This document shows, one piece after another, positions 17,845 through 26,529 of a stretch of 43,971 bases of DNA. The stretch is from an uncultured Lachnospiraceae bacterium. GTDB taxonomy: Bacteria > Bacillota > Clostridia > Lachnospirales > Lachnospiraceae. Position numbers and translations under genes: made by a program. The notes below the pieces were generated by a model that did no database searches, had not been told where the DNA came from, and saw only the letters and a program-made list of their open reading frames with translations. Where the stretch lies: positions 1 through 43,971 of the forward strand of contig CAMORO010000012.1 in assembly GCA_946623875.1 (NCBI GenBank), read 5' to 3'. Numbering within the stretch: position 1 is the first letter of the stretch; every line of letters starts with the position of its first letter.

Positions 17845-17918
17845 TCTGCCACCCCCTGTTGCTCATGTTACAAAAGGCATCCCAATAAAATACCCTTTGA
17901 CAATCGCCCCATTTATTA

Positions 17919-17934
17919 CATTTGTGTACAAATG
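17919..17934. repeat. Palindrome in the chemoreceptor leader
   Basis: CATTTGT-GT-ACAAATG is a perfect 7-bp inverted repeat just downstream of the predicted transcription start. It may be an operator or an mRNA hairpin. Confidence 0.4.
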
Positions 17935-17950
17935 ATACAATTATAAATTA

Positions 17951-17979
17951 ATTATATCCTAAATTGTATGACATTTCAA
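17951..17979 (-). promoter_or_regulatory. Chemoreceptor promoter
   Basis: On the minus strand, TTGAAA (17974-17979), 17-nt spacer, TATAAT (17951-17956). A housekeeping-type promoter; no sigma-28 element was seen. Confidence 0.7.
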
Positions 17980-17990
17980 TAAATTTATAC

Positions 17991-20591
17991 TCAAAACAAC
18001 TCCCAGAACTCACTCACCTTTTCGGCTGCAGTGGAGAGGGTCATACGCTCATGCCTTTTCCATTCCCGCGGAAACAGCCTTGAATACTCGGGAAGAAGAA
18101 ATCTCTCATCAAGAAGAGCCACTATTCCCACATCATCGACCGTTCGTATAACGCGTCCCGCCGCCTGCATCACCTTATTCATTCCGGGATATCTGTATGC
18201 GTAATCGAAACCGTCAAGCCCCGCATCCGAATATGCATCCTTAAGTATCCTCTTCTCATTGCTTACCATCGGAAGCCCGGTACCCACTATGATCGCACCT
18301 ATCAGGCTGTCATTCTTAAGATCGATACCTTCGGCAAATATACCCCCGAGAACACAGAAACCGACTATCGTGCCCCCTGCCTTTCCTCCCGGTCCATCAC
18401 CCGGAAGAAGCAGCTTATCTTTGTTATCGCCCTTCTCTTTCATAAAATTCAAAAGGAACTCTTCCCTTTCTTCCTCACTCATAACAGGCTTCTGAACAAG
18501 TATCGTCACATCCTCGTCCTGATAATTCATTTCATAAGCCCTTATAACCTCATTCAAAAACGCATGCGACGGGAAAAAGACCATATAATTGCCTTCTTTT
18601 CCCGACACTATATCCGCCACATACGATGCGATCCGGTTATATTCGGTCTCATTTCTTCTTGTATACTTCGAGCTCACATCCGAAGCTATAAAAAGTCCCC
18701 GTTTTCTCTCATCAAATACGGAATGTGCATACACAGCGTAATCCCCGGGAACCGCCCCGAGCATATCCTTATAGTACTGCACCGGCAGAAGCGTCGCCGA
18801 AAAGAATATCGTACTCTGTCCCTTGGTCAGCCTCAGCTTAATGGAATCGGAGGGATTGACACACAGAAGCTTCAGCATAAAATCACCGTCGTATGTGTGC
18901 TCGCAGTAAATCCTGTAATCATCCTCCCCCATATTATCATACATATTAAGGAAATGACGCACTTTAAAATAGAAATCAAGTACCTCATCCTTCCCTTTAA
19001 AATGCTCCTGCTCATCGAAAAAGGTTTCCAAACGTGACATCAGCCGGTTAAGTGCCATGATAAATTCACTGATATCCTCAAGCACCATGTAGTCCTCACA
19101 TTCACGTTTAATGGTAAGAAGCTTACGGTTACACCCGCCAAGAGCCCTGTCAAGCATGGGATCGATACACTCACTTCTCAGTCCTGCGGCACGTCTCTTT
19201 CTGCTTCCCGACGCCTTCCCGTCAGCTATAAGGGGCGTTCCGTCATCAGATCCCGAAAAAGGATCCTCCTTCAGCAACTGCTTGATCTTAAGGAATTCCT
19301 CCTTATACAGTTGTGCACTGTACATATCCATGCCACGGTCGACCAGATTGTGTGCCTCATCCACAAGAAAAATATACCTGCCTGCTGCCCCGTCGGCAAA
19401 AAAACGCCGAAGATATACGTTCGGATCAAACACGTAATTGTAATCGCATATGACCGCATCGGAAAAAAGAGACATATCCAGACACATCTCAAACGGGCAT
19501 ACACAATGCTTATCAGCATATTCCTCTATCTTTTCTCTGGTAAATGAGTCCTCGTGCGTAAGCAGGTCATACATGGCATCATTTACTCTGTCAAAATGTC
19601 CCCCGGCCCTCTCACAGCTCTCCGGATTACATTCCGGCTTGTCGAGCATGCATATCTTATCCTTGGCCGTTATCACAACCGACTTAAGCCTCAGTCCCTG
19701 TTCCCTCAGTATATCGAAGCATTCCGCCGCCACCGTCCTCGTGATAGTCTTGGCAGTCAGGTAAAATATCTTGTCCGACAGACCCTCTCCAATTGCCTTA
19801 AGAGCGGGGAATACCGTCGAAACCGTCTTGCCGGTTCCCGTAGGTGCTTCAAGAAAAAGCTTGCGTCCGTGATATATCGTCCTGTATACCTGGCTTACAA
19901 GTTCCTTCTGCCCCTCCCTGTATTCAAACGGAAAGTCAACCTTATGTATGGAATCGTTCCTGATACCCCGGAACTCAAACTGGAACCTTGCCCACCTTTT
20001 GTAGCTTTCAATAAGGTCATCAAACCAGTTCCTAATCTCCGTCCACGTATATGTCTCATGGAAATATCTGGTCTCCAGTGTCGTTTGGTTTACATAAGTC
20101 ATCCGGACTGTGATCTCTTTAAGCTCATTCTGTTCCGCAAATATATATGCATAACACTTTGCCTGCGCAATATGAACCGGCACGGGCGCATTCAGCCTGT
20201 TAAGATCAAGATACATGGTCTTGATCTCATCGATCACGATCTGGTGTGCAGGTTCCTTATCCCCTGCTTTGACGGCATTCTCCTCTTCCGCAGCCGGGCG
20301 GACACGTGAAAAGGCAGCCAATGACTCCTCTGTGTAAATGATACCGTCGGCACGTCCTTCGATCAGAATGTCATATCCGTCTAGCGCGATCTCCTTCTTA
20401 AGATAAACCTCGGAATGGTAATCACTGCCCATACGTCCCTGGATCGCCCTGTGTATCCTTGCTCCCTCAAGCATAAGCTGCACATCCTGTCCGCTCTTTT
20501 TCCTGTTATCTATGTCACCCGACCTTAATATGAACTCAACCAGATTTCGTACCGAGACCGTTATTGTGTTTTTCTGCGAATTATTGTTCAT
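17991..20591 (-). CDS. Rad3/DinG-like superfamily 2 helicase with N-terminal PD-(D/E)XK-like domain
   Basis: 866 residues. Residues about 40-155 resemble a Cas4/RecB-type nuclease: RADGI with Asp82, IDEIK with Asp121/Glu122/Lys124, and QAKCYAY with Gln143. The helicase core follows: Walker A EAPTGTGKT (about 248-256), an iron-sulfur insert with Cys314, 321, 326, 363, 365 and 370, DEAH at 411-414, and C-terminal motifs including AAGRVIRT. XPD/DinG-type enzymes unwind 5'-to-3' and act on forks, R-loops or damaged DNA. The N-terminal domain may cut or merely bind DNA. The start is plausible, but its Shine-Dalgarno (GGAGG) is about 20 nt away. Confidence 0.9.
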   Translation of the reverse strand: MNNNSQKNTITVSVRNLVEFILRSGDIDNRKKSGQDVQLMLEGARIHRAIQGRMGSDYHSEVYLKKEIALDGYDILIEGRADGIIYTEESLAAFSRVRPAAEEENAVKAGDKEPAHQIVIDEIKTMYLDLNRLNAPVPVHIAQAKCYAYIFAEQNELKEITVRMTYVNQTTLETRYFHETYTWTEIRNWFDDLIESYKRWARFQFEFRGIRNDSIHKVDFPFEYREGQKELVSQVYRTIYHGRKLFLEAPTGTGKTVSTVFPALKAIGEGLSDKIFYLTAKTITRTVAAECFDILREQGLRLKSVVITAKDKICMLDKPECNPESCERAGGHFDRVNDAMYDLLTHEDSFTREKIEEYADKHCVCPFEMCLDMSLFSDAVICDYNYVFDPNVYLRRFFADGAAGRYIFLVDEAHNLVDRGMDMYSAQLYKEEFLKIKQLLKEDPFSGSDDGTPLIADGKASGSRKRRAAGLRSECIDPMLDRALGGCNRKLLTIKRECEDYMVLEDISEFIMALNRLMSRLETFFDEQEHFKGKDEVLDFYFKVRHFLNMYDNMGEDDYRIYCEHTYDGDFMLKLLCVNPSDSIKLRLTKGQSTIFFSATLLPVQYYKDMLGAVPGDYAVYAHSVFDERKRGLFIASDVSSKYTRRNETEYNRIASYVADIVSGKEGNYMVFFPSHAFLNEVIRAYEMNYQDEDVTILVQKPVMSEEEREEFLLNFMKEKGDNKDKLLLPGDGPGGKAGGTIVGFCVLGGIFAEGIDLKNDSLIGAIIVGTGLPMVSNEKRILKDAYSDAGLDGFDYAYRYPGMNKVMQAAGRVIRTVDDVGIVALLDERFLLPEYSRLFPREWKRHERMTLSTAAEKVSEFWELF

Positions 20592-20639
20592 ATAGCAAAT
20601 ATATCACATATCCTCCGGCTACTTCAACGTAATAAAAGA

Positions 20640-20661
20640 ACCGCAGTCAGATAACCGCGGT
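20640..20661 (-). terminator. Terminator of the HPr-like gene
   Basis: ACCGCAGT, 6-nt loop, ACCGCGGT with one G-T type pair, then TTCTTTT on the minus strand. It sits about 35 nt past the stop codon. Confidence 0.6.
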
Positions 20662-20695
20662 CCCTGTAAGCAAATATTCAGTTGAATCATTCCCG

Positions 20696-20920
20696 TCATC
20701 CTGCTGCAAGTCTTCTCAGCATGCTGTCAAACTCTCCGTTCTCACCGCCGTATTTAACGGTAAGGATCCTGCTGAAATCCAGTCCGAGTACGCCAAGCAT
20801 GGATTTTGCATCGATGATAAAATGATTGTAGAAAATATCAATATCAAAATCACACTTCGAGGCCTTCTGGACGAATTCAACAGCATTATTAAGGTCGAGC
20901 TTTATCTTGCATTCATTCAT
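20696..20920 (-). CDS. Crh-like HPr-family protein without the active-site histidine
   Basis: 74 residues. The body aligns with HPr: EFVQKASKCDFDIDIF corresponds to the first helix and strand, and DAKSMLGVLGLD matches the NAKSIMGVMSL region of HPr with Ser40 at the HPrK-phosphorylated Ser46 position. The TGLHARPA loop with the phosphocarrier His15 is deleted, so it cannot carry PTS phosphate. Bacillus Crh, a catabolite-repression co-regulator, likewise lacks His15 and keeps Ser46. The ATG at 20920 has AAGGGGGTG 8 nt upstream; upstream in-frame ATGs lack one. Related small proteins occur in other clostridia (recalled), but a role here is inference. Confidence 0.8.
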   Translation of the reverse strand: MNECKIKLDLNNAVEFVQKASKCDFDIDIFYNHFIIDAKSMLGVLGLDFSRILTVKYGGENGEFDSMLRRLAAG

Positions 20921-20982
20921 CTTCGACACCCCCTTAATCATTAAAACATCTTTAACATGTGCAACGATTATGTTACTATAGG

Positions 20983-21012
20983 ACTTTACAACAGAATGTA
21001 TCACATTGTCAA
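20983..21012 (-). promoter_or_regulatory. Promoter of the HPr-like gene
   Basis: On the minus strand, TTGACA (21007-21012), 18-nt spacer, TAAAGT (20983-20988). The leader would be about 55 nt. Confidence 0.5.
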
Positions 21013-21075
21013 GAATCAATATCTTGTATTTATTTCAGTACAATATACTACAAATTGGATAACTTGATTACAATG

Positions 21076-21114
21076 TCACAACTCATTTCACAACGTTTTA
21101 TACATATTTCACAA
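21076..21114. repeat. Three TCACAA repeats in the divergent region
   Basis: TCACAA at 21076, then TTTCACAA at 21086 and 21107, the last two 21 bp apart. They lie between the HPr-like gene and the cyclase gene. The 20921-21273 interval otherwise holds only the two divergent promoters. A regulator site is possible. Confidence 0.35.
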
Positions 21115-21217
21115 TCCCAATATTTATTTACTTTAAAGAACAAATGATATTTTAGCATTTTGCTCAATTAATCTAAGTATTTTTGTGTATAACTTTGGTG
21201 CAAATATGCGGATTTTA

Positions 21218-21226
21218 TGGTATTAT
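21218..21226 (+). promoter_or_regulatory. Extended -10 promoter of the cyclase-PfoR operon
   Basis: TGGTATTAT (TG at 21218, TATTAT at 21221-21226) fits an extended -10. No good -35 at 17 nt was found. Confidence 0.45.
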
Positions 21227-21273
21227 ACTGTTTTGTAAATATGACTTTCTGAATGCAGATAAGGAATGCTCTG

Positions 21274-22437
21274 ATGGATACCATTTATACTGTATCGATT
21301 CTTTCAACCAATTTTCTGGGATGTATGCTCGGCTTAACTCTATACGTCGCCAACAGTTGGCGCTGGAAGAGGGACGACACCGAGAATACTCTGCTGATAA
21401 TAATGCTTGTCCTTGTAGGAGGAACATGCATTACCGAGCCCTGCGCTTTTATGATGATGGGCAAGGAAGGCATCCTCGCACATATAGCGCTGTATGTCTG
21501 CGATACCTGGACATATGCGTCCAATCTTATAGGCGGAGCCTGCTGGCTGCTCTTCATTATATATCATCTGAACGGGGAAATGATCAGACCCATCGGCGTG
21601 ATCATAAAGGCGGTTGCGGGAGCCGGTGCATTACTTCTTATTATAAATCTGTTCACTCCGGTAGTGTTCAGGATAGGATGGGACAACAGCTATGAAAGGC
21701 TGCCTCTTTTTTATCTGTACCTGACAGTTGACATGCTGTTTCTTGTATCAAGCCTTATCTTCTATATTTATATAAGGCTGAAAGGACGGCGCCTTAAGTT
21801 CTTCTTTTTCTGGGTTTACATGCTACCAATAGTGATAGGTACTGCGATACAGACAAGGTTTTTCGGAATTTCACTTATAGCACCCTGTCTTTTGATCGGA
21901 CTCACGGGACTTATGAGCACCATACAGAACGAGCTAATCTTCAAGGATAAACTGACAGGGCTGTACAACAGATATTATCTTGACCAGCTCGGTGAGGAAT
22001 TCAAGAATTCGAGGGATGCCGAATACACCTTCATAATGATAGATATCAACGATTTCAAATCGATCAACGACCGTTTCGGACATCTGATCGGTGACCGGGC
22101 CATCATTGATACAGCCCTGATATTAAGAAAGGCAATAGGTACCGCAGGTGCAGCGATCCGCTACGCGGGAGATGAGTTTGTCATAGCGCTCAGCACCAGG
22201 AATCAGATAGATACGGATATTTTTATCACCAATATACGTAAGGGTTTTGAAGTCTTCAATGCAACCGGCGGTCATCCGTACGATCTCAATGTTTCCATGG
22301 GCTACAGCGTGGTCAATCTTGCAGAAACGGGAATTGATGAGGTTATGAACCGGATAGACAGGCTTATGTATGAGGACAAGAAGAAATATTATGAAACACA
22401 TGTGCAGATGGAGCGCAGAAAGGGAGAGAAAAGATGA
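21274..22437 (+). CDS. Membrane-bound GGDEF diguanylate cyclase
   Basis: Makes cyclic di-GMP from two GTP. 387 residues from the ATG at 21274, which has AAGGA 8 nt upstream; the ATG at 21253 has none. The first approximately 215 residues hold about six or seven membrane segments of no named sensor family. The GGDEF domain follows, with DKLTGLYNRYYLD, IDINDFKSINDRFGH (metal and GTP ligands present) and the active loop as AGDEF (298-302) in place of GGDEF. Some AGDEF cyclases are known to be active, and all other signature residues look intact. Its stop overlaps the start of the PfoR-like gene (ATGA), so the two are translationally coupled. Confidence 0.92.
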   Translation: MDTIYTVSILSTNFLGCMLGLTLYVANSWRWKRDDTENTLLIIMLVLVGGTCITEPCAFMMMGKEGILAHIALYVCDTWTYASNLIGGACWLLFIIYHLNGEMIRPIGVIIKAVAGAGALLLIINLFTPVVFRIGWDNSYERLPLFYLYLTVDMLFLVSSLIFYIYIRLKGRRLKFFFFWVYMLPIVIGTAIQTRFFGISLIAPCLLIGLTGLMSTIQNELIFKDKLTGLYNRYYLDQLGEEFKNSRDAEYTFIMIDINDFKSINDRFGHLIGDRAIIDTALILRKAIGTAGAAIRYAGDEFVIALSTRNQIDTDIFITNIRKGFEVFNATGGHPYDLNVSMGYSVVNLAETGIDEVMNRIDRLMYEDKKKYYETHVQMERRKGEKR

Positions 22438-23522
22438 GTGACGGACAACAATCAACACAGGAACACGGCTTTAAGGCCTTTCTTAAGAAAAAGGATATTG
22501 AAATATCGTGGAAACGGTATTTTATAGATGCAATGGGCTCAATGGCAAGCGGTCTGTTCGCATCACTCCTGATAGGAACAATACTGTCAACACTGGGAAC
22601 CCGGCTGAACCTTCAGGTTCTCATCGATATGGGCAACTATGCCAAGGGCGTTGCGGGACCTGCAATGGCGGTATCGATCGCCTATGCTCTCAAGGCTCCC
22701 AACCTTGTACTGTTTTCAATGCTTGCAGTGGGAAGCGCCGCCAACAGCCTTGGCGGTGCCGGCGGACCGCTCGCAGTACTTGTGATCGCCATACTTGCAA
22801 CCGAATTCGGCAAGCTCATTTCGAAGGAAACCAGGGTAGATATACTGGTAACTCCCCTTGTCACGATCGGCATCGGCGTTATCCTGTCGGTACTGCTTGC
22901 ACCTGCCATAGGAAAAGCCGCAAGCTCGGTAGGCGGCCTTATAATGTGGGCAACCGAACTCCATCCTTTTGCAATGGGAATCTTCGTATCAGTAATAGTC
23001 GGCATCGCGCTGACACTTCCCATAAGCTCCGCAGCCATATGTGCGGCGCTCTCGTTAACCGGACTGGCAGGCGGAGCCGCAGTAGCCGGCTGCTGTGCTC
23101 AGATGGTAGGCTTCGCATTTATGAGTTATAAGGAGAATAAGGTAAGCGGTCTTATCTCACAGGGCATAGGGACAAGCATGCTCCAGATGGGTAATATAGT
23201 GAAAAACCCCAGGATATGGATCCCTCCCATTCTTACCAGCGCGATCACCGGTCCCATGGCAACCTGCATATTCAAGATGCAGATGAACGGCGAACCGATC
23301 TCATCGGGCATGGGAACCTGCGGTCTTGTCGGTCAGATCGGTGTCTATACAGGCTGGATAAACGATATCGCATCGGGAGTCAAGGCCGGCATAAGTGCCA
23401 TGGACTGGATAGGACTCCTGCTGATCTGTTTTATACTGCCTGCAGTATTAACCTGGGTCTTCGGACAGTTGCTTCGCAAGATCGGCTGGATCAGGGAAGG
23501 AGATCTGTCACTGAATGTATGA
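22434..23522 (+). CDS. PfoR-type PTS IIC-like membrane protein
   Basis: 362 residues and about ten membrane segments rich in Gly, Ala and Ser, matching the PTS_EIIC_2/PfoR family (named after the Clostridium perfringens perfringolysin regulator region). Typical blocks are GNYAKGVAGPAMAVSIAYAL, GSAANSLGGAGGP and GTCGLVGQIGVYTGW. It resembles a sugar-permease IIC unit but has no IIA or IIB partner in the window, so transport or phosphorylation is uncertain. It overlaps the upstream cyclase gene by 4 nt. The His-less HPr-like gene lies divergently upstream. Substrate unknown. Confidence 0.88.
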   Translation: MSDGQQSTQEHGFKAFLKKKDIEISWKRYFIDAMGSMASGLFASLLIGTILSTLGTRLNLQVLIDMGNYAKGVAGPAMAVSIAYALKAPNLVLFSMLAVGSAANSLGGAGGPLAVLVIAILATEFGKLISKETRVDILVTPLVTIGIGVILSVLLAPAIGKAASSVGGLIMWATELHPFAMGIFVSVIVGIALTLPISSAAICAALSLTGLAGGAAVAGCCAQMVGFAFMSYKENKVSGLISQGIGTSMLQMGNIVKNPRIWIPPILTSAITGPMATCIFKMQMNGEPISSGMGTCGLVGQIGVYTGWINDIASGVKAGISAMDWIGLLLICFILPAVLTWVFGQLLRKIGWIREGDLSLNV

Positions 23523-23542
23523 CCGGTTCCTTATAAAACCGG
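23523..23542. terminator. Weak hairpin between convergent genes
   Basis: CCGGTT, 8-nt loop, AACCGG immediately after the PfoR stop. It has a 6-bp stem and no T-tract. The mtnA stop is 5 nt away. Confidence 0.3.
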
Positions 23543-23546
23543 CCAG

Positions 23547-24590
23547 TTAACGGAAATCATACGGGGCGCGATGTATTTCGCGCTCCGTTATTATTGCACT
23601 TATGAGCTCATTGTCGGTTATATCAAATGCCGGATTGTATACCTTAACACCATCCGGCGCCATACGCTTTTCATACCACATTTCGGTAACCTCTTCCGCC
23701 GGTCTTTGTTCTATTACTATATCATTCCCGACAGGCGTAGCGGGATCAATGGTTGAGGTCGGCGCACATACGTAGAAAGGAACATTGTATCTCTTGGCCA
23801 CGGTCGCCACTACCGATGTACCTATCTTGTTGGCAACATCACCGTTTGCCGCCACCCGGTCACACCCGACCAGAACAGCGTTTATAAGACCCTGCCTCAT
23901 AAGAGACGCCACCATATTGTCGCAGCTTAAGGTAACATCCATTCCCGCCGACTTAAGCTCATATGCCGTCAGCCTTGCTCCCTGCAGCAGCGGCCTTGTT
24001 TCATCACAATAGATCCTGAAGCCGTATCCTCTCTCATGCCCCAGATACATGGCAGCCGTTGCCGTTCCGTATCTTGTTGTCGCCAGTTGTCCTGCATTGC
24101 AGTGTGTAAGAAGCCCATAGCCCGGTTTCAGAAGTGAGAGCGCATTTTCTCCGATCCTTCTGCACACCTGTGTGTCTTCATCCTTTATCTTAAGCGCCTC
24201 ATTCTTAAGAAGTGATTTAAGCTCATCTATGGTACTGCTCGTGTCAGAGGTGATCACCCTCTCCATCCTGTCAAGCGCCCAGGACAGATTGACAGCCGTA
24301 GGCCTTGCACTGTTTAAGTAATCCTTTTTCTTTATAAACTGCTTAAGAAATTCATCCCTGTCATCAGTATCGATCCCTGATGCCGCAAGATATATGCCTA
24401 TAGCGGCTGCGACACCTATTGCCGGTGCTCCCCTGACCTTCAGCAGATATATGGCTTCCCATATTTCCTCCGTTTCCTTAAGCTCTATGAACCTTGTCTC
24501 ATAAGGAAGAAGCGTCTGGTCTATTATCCTGAGAGCCATATTCTCTTCATTAAGACTGACCGTTTCCATATTCAGTGAATACTTATTCAA
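23547..24590 (-). CDS. mtnA: S-methyl-5-thioribose-1-phosphate isomerase
   Basis: Turns methylthioribose-1-phosphate into methylthioribulose-1-phosphate in methionine salvage. Catalytic residues are visible: the Cys of GLLTHCNAG and the Asp of VGCDRVA, plus the family blocks KVRGAPAIGV, GTATAAMYLGH and PTSTIDP. The start is uncertain. I prefer TTG at 24590, where AGAGAGGCAGG lies 5 nt upstream, giving 347 residues. An in-frame ATG at 24635 adds 15 residues but has only a weak site, and an ATG at 24572 has none. No other mtn gene is near, so the pathway is dispersed or partial. Some MtnA relatives act on 5-deoxyribose-1-phosphate instead. Confidence 0.93.
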   Translation of the reverse strand: MNKYSLNMETVSLNEENMALRIIDQTLLPYETRFIELKETEEIWEAIYLLKVRGAPAIGVAAAIGIYLAASGIDTDDRDEFLKQFIKKKDYLNSARPTAVNLSWALDRMERVITSDTSSTIDELKSLLKNEALKIKDEDTQVCRRIGENALSLLKPGYGLLTHCNAGQLATTRYGTATAAMYLGHERGYGFRIYCDETRPLLQGARLTAYELKSAGMDVTLSCDNMVASLMRQGLINAVLVGCDRVAANGDVANKIGTSVVATVAKRYNVPFYVCAPTSTIDPATPVGNDIVIEQRPAEEVTEMWYEKRMAPDGVKVYNPAFDITDNELISAIITEREIHRAPYDFR

Positions 24591-24738
24591 TTTAACCTGC
24601 CTCTCTTTCCCCGTTTGTTCTATAATATCCCTCATATTTTCTCATTGCAATACTTTACCGGCCAGATAACAGAGTCCGGATGTCCTGCATGGAAATAATA
24701 CTTTATTATTATTTTACTATACCAAAGCAGCAACTGTA

Positions 24739-24747
24739 TGATATAAT
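24739..24747 (+). promoter_or_regulatory. Extended -10 promoter of the GGDEF-EAL gene
   Basis: TGATATAAT with TATAAT at 24742-24747, about 85 nt before the start codon. No clear -35. The leader contains the repeat GTAACTATTCTGAAC (24787-24801). Confidence 0.55.
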
Positions 24748-24786
24748 ACTTTTATGGTCAAACGTGACACTTTTAAATTTCAGGTC

Positions 24787-24801
24787 GTAACTATTCTGAA
24801 C
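24787..24801. repeat. Repeated motif, copy upstream of the GGDEF-EAL gene
   Basis: GTAACTATTCTGAAC, 32 nt before the start codon and inside the predicted leader. Confidence 0.5.
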
Positions 24802-24832
24802 ATTATAAACTGATTACTGCGGAGAACAACCG

Positions 24833-26524
24833 ATGAATTTATTGTGCAATGAAGAATTTCTGCGTTTTTTTTATACAATGCAGGTTGAGACCATATCAAT
24901 GGAAGATGTTCTTAATCTGATGCCGGGAGCGATCTTACATGTTGCATCCGTTCTTCATATAGGCAAGTTTGAGGTTAACATAAGTTTCCCACCGACTCCA
25001 CAGGATCCTAACGGTTTCAATGCACTTCGTATCCTGTATGAAGATCCGAACGGTCATGGATATATTTCCCATTCCCGCGTGATAAGACAGGCGGAAAAGG
25101 GACGTATCAGCTTCGCCGTATTTCCTTCAACAGACTATGAATTCAATGATGATGACAAGAGCAGTCTTGACTTTCTGATCAAATGCATTCATTTAATAGT
25201 GATCCGTGCGGAGTTATCGGAGCAGCTCCAGAAAAGACAGTTCACCGATTACATGACCCAGCTCCCCAATAATGCTTATTTTATGAAATTCAGCAATGAG
25301 CTGAGCTTGCGCGGAACGATCAATAAATATACCGTGATCTTCTCCAACCTTCGCAACTTTAATTATATCAACCAGCAGATGGGGTCACAGGTGGGTGACA
25401 CTGTTCTTCGTGAATACAGCCATAAGCTTAAGAAATTCTATGGCAGCGATGAATTGATAGCCCGCTTCGGAGGCGATAATTTCGTTGCCCTGCTGAAGAA
25501 TGAAAATGTGGACAGATACCTTGATTATATTTCTGTCATCAGCATCACGGTTGCCAGCGGAAATCAGACGAAGACCCTGACCGTCAATGCCCGTTCAGGT
25601 ATCTACCCCATTCCGACAAACGGCACCAATATCGGGGAGGCGATCAACCGCGCCAATGCTTCTCTTGCTTATTCCAAGCGTGTAAGCGACAATGACCGTG
25701 TCTGGTTCCGCGATGAGATACTCGAGCGCATCAACAAAGACAGGGAAGTAGTGGCATCATTCAGGACAGCTCTTATACACAAGGAATTTCTTGTATATTA
25801 TCAGCCCAAGGTCTGCCTTGATACCGGACACATATCCGGTTGTGAGGCATTGGTAAGATGGAAGCATAACGGAAACATGATCCCTCCGGGTATGTTTGTA
25901 CCTATTCTTGAGGAGGAAGGATTTATATGTGATCTGGATCTGTATGTTCTCGAAAGAGTGTGTGAGGATATCAGGAACTGGATCGGGAAAGGGATCACAC
26001 CTGCAAGGGTATCGGTCAATTTCTCCAAGCTTCATCTGCGCAATGAAAACCTTATAAACGATGTAATGGATATCATAACCAAATACCGGATCAATCCCGG
26101 TTACATTGAGATAGAGCTTACCGAGAGCTCAAGTGCCACCGATTTCGCCGCACTTACCGATTTCGTCAATAAGCTTAAGGAACACGGCATACAGACTTCA
26201 ATAGATGACTTCGGTACCGGATATTCCTCTCTCAGTCTTATAAAGGATCTTAATGTTGATATCATAAAGATCGATAAATCCTTTGTCGATCATATAGCCG
26301 ATAAACAGTCAAAGGATTATATTATTCTTGGTTCGATCCTGTCGATGGTCATGGGTCTTGGCATGGAAGTTATTGCCGAAGGGTGTGAAACCGTGGAGCA
26401 GGCTAAAGTATTGTATGATATGAACTGCCACATGATACAGGGTTATCTGTTCGATAAACCCCTGTCTCATGATGAATATACACAGAAGCTTTCCGAAAAC
26501 CATACCTATGAAACAAAACTATAG
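24833..26524 (+). CDS. GGDEF-EAL protein, likely cyclic-di-GMP phosphodiesterase
   Basis: 563 residues, no membrane segment, so cytosolic. Residues 1-135 form an unassigned sensor-like region. The GGDEF domain (about 138-290) is degenerate: the active loop is GGDNF (213-217), and the metal-binding FxxxDxDxF region reads IFSNLRNFN, without the Asp. It should not make cyclic di-GMP. The EAL domain keeps its catalytic set: EAL 338-340, Asn396, Glu431, DDFGTG from 458, Lys479/Asp481 and AEGCET near 516. It therefore should hydrolyse cyclic di-GMP, opposing the cyclase 2.4 kb upstream. GGAGAACAACCG lies before the ATG. It converges on prfA with a 5-nt gap. Confidence 0.93.
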   Translation: MNLLCNEEFLRFFYTMQVETISMEDVLNLMPGAILHVASVLHIGKFEVNISFPPTPQDPNGFNALRILYEDPNGHGYISHSRVIRQAEKGRISFAVFPSTDYEFNDDDKSSLDFLIKCIHLIVIRAELSEQLQKRQFTDYMTQLPNNAYFMKFSNELSLRGTINKYTVIFSNLRNFNYINQQMGSQVGDTVLREYSHKLKKFYGSDELIARFGGDNFVALLKNENVDRYLDYISVISITVASGNQTKTLTVNARSGIYPIPTNGTNIGEAINRANASLAYSKRVSDNDRVWFRDEILERINKDREVVASFRTALIHKEFLVYYQPKVCLDTGHISGCEALVRWKHNGNMIPPGMFVPILEEEGFICDLDLYVLERVCEDIRNWIGKGITPARVSVNFSKLHLRNENLINDVMDIITKYRINPGYIEIELTESSSATDFAALTDFVNKLKEHGIQTSIDDFGTGYSSLSLIKDLNVDIIKIDKSFVDHIADKQSKDYIILGSILSMVMGLGMEVIAEGCETVEQAKVLYDMNCHMIQGYLFDKPLSHDEYTQKLSENHTYETKL

Positions 26525-26529
26525 CAGCA

